Shown here one piece after another: positions 49,574 to 55,500 of a DNA stretch of 64,000 nt. The notes below the pieces were generated by a model, which saw only the letters and a list, made by a program, of their open reading frames with translations, was not told where the DNA came from and did no database searches. Source of the DNA: Alviniconcha marisindica. Lineage: Eukaryota; Mollusca; Gastropoda; Provannidae. The stretch spans positions 100,001 to 164,000 of the forward strand of contig JABMCL010000882.1 of the NCBI GenBank assembly GCA_018857735.1, written 5' to 3'. Position numbers and translations under genes: made by a program. Each line of letters opens with the position of its first letter. The stretch's first letter is position 1.

Positions 49574-52500
49574 TACACACATGCATTCTCTCATTGGGCA
49601 AAGTTTCACAGAGAGAAAATTTAACAACTGGTCAAACAAACAAGTGGTACGTCTGACCAACTGCTGATTTTCCCCCCGCATATGTGGTACAGAACAGCTG
49701 AACAAATCTAACCAACCAATAAAACCATCTCTGAAGCCTTTCACAACCAAAGTGGCACAGGAAAGCTGAACAGACCTAACCAACCAATAAAACCTTCTCC
49801 AAAACCTTTCACAACCAAAATGGCATAGGAAAGCTGAACAGACCTAACCAACCCATAAAACCTTCTCCAAAACCTTTCACAACCAAAATGGCATAGGAAA
49901 GCTGAACAGATCTAACCAACCAATAAAACCTTCTCCAAAACCTTTCACAACCAAAGTGGCATAGGAAAGCTGAACAGAGTTCACCAGCCAATAAAACCTT
50001 CTCCAAAACTATCACAACCAAAGTGCCTTAGATAAGCTGAGCAGACCTAGCCAACCAATAAAACCTTCTCTGAAACCTTTTCGGATTTCCACCATTTTCA
50101 TCGCACAAGCATCACAGTCAGGAATTAATTAAAATATCCTTGTCAATAGCACAGGGTTATCTCAGAATGCTGGCACTGCAGGGACTTAACTGTCCACTGA
50201 AACCCTACCCAGCATGTTCCTGGCCAGCTCAGCGATGACGTCGCAGGTCTTCTTCCTGATGGTAGGCACCGTCTCTTCCTTGATGGCCACCATCAGCTCC
50301 TGCTTCACGGCGCTCTGAAGCTCCGGAGACAGCTGCTGCCACATCTCTTCGAAGTTGGAGGTGAACATTCGGCGCAGCAAGATGCACGCCATGGTCCTGA
50401 CCTGCAGCATTGACAGCTTTGGTGTGAAGAGTTAAAGCAAGCATCTTTAACCACTCACTTTTGCTTTCTGAACACGAGACACACATGTCTGATGCTGATA
50501 CAACATTTTGAGCTGTGATTGTATGAATCCAAATACTTTTCTTCTTTTTTTAAAGAAAAAATGAAATGAAAAAGTTGTTTCAGAATTTTGAAAATTCACC
50601 AAATCTGGCCCCCCCCAAAAAGAGAGGCATGTTTGTAGACTTTCAATCCACACCCAAACATATGTCCTGCTTTGCGGGCATGCAGATGTTTGTTACTCAA
50701 TGAGATTAACTGAGTACTAATAGCAATACCGTCATTATTATCTGTGTTACTATTACTCTTTTGCCTTGTCCTGAAAATTTAAGCTGTCTTATTACAGTGA
50801 CCACTGGTTCAACTTTATTATCAGCTGAATGTCCTGAAAAAAAAGATACACGTCGTTAAATCAGATGGGGATGGAGGGTTCCTCATGATTTATCTTTTTC
50901 TTTTCTTCCTTTTTTGACATCTACAGGTGACACACTTTCACTAGGGACATCTTATTACTATTTAAGAACAGCCTCAATGTGTAACAACAATACACAAAAA
51001 TTTACATAATCTATTTTTTTCAATCAAATTATGCATTCCATTTTCAAACATTTCAAGCATCACAGACACTATTATATTTATTTATTTTTATATAGTAATA
51101 GTAATCATTAATGTCATCATGACTGATATTGCAACAGCTAGTATTTTTCAACCATTCCCTTTTTATCCACTATCTGAGATTAACTTTTCTCTCTCTTTTC
51201 AACACAAAGAGTTGTTGGTCAGCCTGAACAGAGTTTAAAAAAAAAATCAATTCCATTTTTTCCCGACGACCTACTGACCTAAGATTTTCAATTCCAATTT
51301 TTACCACCACCTAAGATTTACGTTTCTTTCACTCTTTTCCCCTACAGAGACAGCTTTTAATATTTCCCCCTTTTTTTCCTCCACAGCACTTGGCGGACAG
51401 GAGGAACTGTTCACTTGGCAGCACCACTGATGACTCACTGCAGCCCTACAAACTGCACAACTAGTTGGCTGTTGAACAGCTGGTGCACTTACCTCAACGG
51501 AGGCATCCTGCTTACGCAGACTTTGAACAAGCAACGTCAGTCTGCTTGGCAAGGGTAACGCGTCGAAAGTTTTCTGCAATAACAAATTCATAAGTTTATT
51601 GCAAATATTACTAGTAACACAGAAATGAAAAAGATCAATACTGACATAGGAGTCAGTCTCCCCCCCCCCCCCAATATACATCACTTAACATTGTGAAGGT
51701 TAACATGGGTGTTGAAAGAATCAGAACTTGCATTCTTCAATTTTCTTGTAACTTTTTTTTTTATTAGGAATAAAATTATAAATTGTTTGAAAATTTAAAC
51801 CAGAATGTGGACATGCTTCATTCCAAAGAGACTCTGAAGGGTGTGTGTGCATGTGTGCACATGCGCATGTAAGAAATAACTAGCTCGATATAAATAATGC
51901 ATAAAATAGTATTTGGTTATGCACCCTCAAATCTAAAATTCAACTTTCATTCAAATCAGAACAGACATTCACACAAACTTATAGTACCCTGCCCTAGATT
52001 AGATTTATTTAAATGTAGCTTGATGTATTCCAGGGGAAACCTATGGAATAATTTACCATTATGGATTAAAATTTTGTCAGATCACAAAGCATTGAAAAAA
52101 GCATTTAAACAGAACTTCATTGAAAAAATCACAACCAACACTGATTAAGGATATATGTGCACTATTTCTTTCGTTTTGAACATGATCACATTCGTTTATG
52201 TTCTCAGTATTTATTAATATGATGTGTCAAATATGTATATTATGTTTACATGCATGCTCTGCATTTTATCTCTCTCCCTCCCTCTCTCAATGAGTCAACA
52301 GTTAATAATAATAAAAATGAGTTTATATTTTGTTTTTAATTTCTTTCTTCTTCTTTTTTCTTTTGGCCCAAGGACTGGATGTAAAAAAGGTATTGTACTT
52401 ATTCCACTACCCTCATTAATTTAAAAAAAAAAAAATGTTTAAAATACAATTTATTTATTTAAAAAAAAAAATCAGTTTGCCACCATTTCTATTCTAACTA

Positions 52501-55500
52501 TTTTCGTGTTTTGTTTCTTTACTGGAAAGCTCTGGGTGAAACAGTGCAACATTTTGCCTTCTGTTAACGTTATAAACTTTAACTATATTCTATAACATTT
52601 TGAACATGTTAACTGGCACAGGCAGAAAGTTGCCGGAGCTGGTAACTGATTTTGTTGTTTCTGGTGAGTAAACATCCCCTCCACAGAGCAGACCACCACT
52701 ACCTCCCTCCCCATGTCTGGACTCTCTGACACTGAAGGCTTTGATCAGAACTGCTTTCTGAGAATGATTTCACTTATCTGATATAGAGCAGACCACCACT
52801 ACCTCCCTCCCCATGTCTGGACTCTCTGACACAGAAGGCTTTGATCAGAACTGCTTTCTGAGAATGATTTCACTTATCTGATATAGAGCAGACCACCACT
52901 ACCTCCCTCCCCATGTCTGGACTCTCTGACACTGAAGGCTTTGATCAGAACTGCTTTCTGAGAATGATTTCACTTATCTGATATAGAGCAGACCACCACT
53001 ACCTCCCTCCCCATGTCTGGACTCTCTGACACAGAAGGCTTTGATCAGAACTGCTTTCTGAGAATGATTTCACTTATCTGATATAGAGCAGACCACCACT
53101 ACCTCCCTCCCCATGTCTGGACTCTCTGACACAGAAGGCTTTGATCAGAACTGCTTTCTGAGAATGATTTCACTTATCTGATATAGAGCAGACCACCACT
53201 ACCTCCCTCCCCATGTCTGGACTCTCTGACACAGAAGGCTTTGATCAGAACTGCTTTCTGAGAATGATTTCACTTATCTGATATAGAGCAGACCACCACT
53301 ACCTCCCTCCCCATGTCTGGACTCTCTGACACAAAAGGCTTTGATCAGAACTGCTTTCTGAGAATGATTTCACTTATCTGATATAGAGCAGACCACCACT
53401 ACCTCCCTCCCCATGTCTGGACTCTCTGACACAGAAGGCTTTGATCAGAACTGCTTTCTGAGAATGATTTCACTTGTCTGATATCTATATTATGAGCATG
53501 TAAAACTAAAAGGTAACAAACAGATGGATGTACTTTAATGGATCTCTTATACGTGTGTCAAGAAACAAGATGTTTTGAATTTAACGCTCAGGTTGCTGAT
53601 TGTTAATAACAGAACCCACAGACTGCATTTCATTCACCATCACACAGACACAGATAGACACACACACTCACACATAATGATATATATAAGGAATGATTGT
53701 ACTGCATTCGTAGATGTATGTCATAAACATGTCAAACTGTAATGGATAATTCAGTCAGTATACGTATACTTTTTAATATTTTTTTATAGACAGAATGAAG
53801 TATGAATGAGTGTGAACATGTTATTGTATTGGATGTATGTTATACAATTAAACGCCCCACAATGATGTGCTTGGCAAAAAAACTATTAAAAAAAACTTTC
53901 TGAAGGCAAGGAAGGAGGCAGGAATACTGAAACTGAGGTCACCATGAGAGTATGGCATAAAACTATACAATTACAAAGGCCACAGAAATTCAGGCCATTT
54001 TATTTATTGTGCAACAATTATCCCAGTGTTAACCAGGCTGGGGAACTGCAGCACCTGCAGTGTTGGTCAAGTAATTAGAGCAACAGCTTCAAAAACACAT
54101 CCATGAAGTGGACAAACTGATAATGATAAAGCTCGGCTGCATGATCCCAGCAACTAAACCTATAACCTGTGAACCCTAAACTTTAAAGTAAAGCTAGCAC
54201 GATTAAGAATAAACCCCTAAACCTTAACCAGTGTGATTGATTACAATACCAATCATTAAAATTACTGTCAGAGAGAAATTGCGTCTCGTAATTTTTCTGG
54301 GCAAACTATGGTTTGACCAAAATGCATAACCCATTATGCTGACATTACAAATCGATCACTTGATTAACTGAGTAAGCCACTTCTGGTTAGATTAGCCAAC
54401 GAGAATCACACTCTTTCACACACCTTGCTGAATGAATCAACGTTTATTGTTAGTGTACTTCTTTTCTTAATCTTTCTTTTAACTTCATGGAAGTTTGCGT
54501 GTCTGAATCTGTGGACTCTGACTCTGTGTGTGGGTTTTTTCTTTTCTTTTTTAACTTCATGGAGGTTCACAGGTCTGAATCTGTGGACTCTGCCTGTGTG
54601 TGGGTCACTGTCACAGGTCAGAAAAATTAACTGGACAATGAACGCATCAAACAGAAATAATTTGGGCTGTAACCCAAAAATTTGCATGTTGTGCTTTGTT
54701 ATAATAAATACCATTCTTTTTAACCTTTCGTACGTTTGGATCTAGTTTTAGTAGTACGGCTGAGACTAAGACTAGTATAGTAGTAAGAGTATGAGTTACT
54801 CAGTCTCAGTTAGACTAACACACAACCAGTCATAGTACCATAAGTAGTGGGAGTTGTTTGCATTTGAAAACTAAAACCCAAATGATGCAATCAGTATTAT
54901 TATTGTCAAGCCAAAGAAGTTAAACGCCATTTTTACTATTGTTTTTATCAGAAAAATTCTCATAAATATTCACACTGAGCAACATGCTCCACTTTGTTTG
55001 GGTATTAACAATAACAGTAATACTTATAAAAGTTATACTAGGTTAGTTACAATTGTCAACTTACAATTCTTGAGAACAGTGCTGATGACTCCCAAATCAG
55101 CACCCTGATTCTCAGTACAGGAATTTTTATTAAAAACAGTTTCTGTCAGTTTTACTTTTGTAGTTTTAGTACTTTTAGTTTTACAGACACTATGAATCAC
55201 CAAATGTCACCACACTCTTGTATTATATGTATAAAGTCTGTGATTTGTGCACTTATCACCGTCATGTTATTTTTAACAGTACCACCTTTCTACTGGATCT
55301 TTCCATATCGTGACTATGATTAAACCACCGGTGACCAGTAAAGTTTGTGTATGGCAGTATTCTAATTACTATTAGTCTTACGAACATAGATCATGTATGG
55401 AAATGCGCCTAATGTGTAATGCTTATATTACTCATAACAAAGATAACTACTAACTTACAAAGGACGTAAAACTAGAGAGCTACGAGTAACAAAGCACGGG

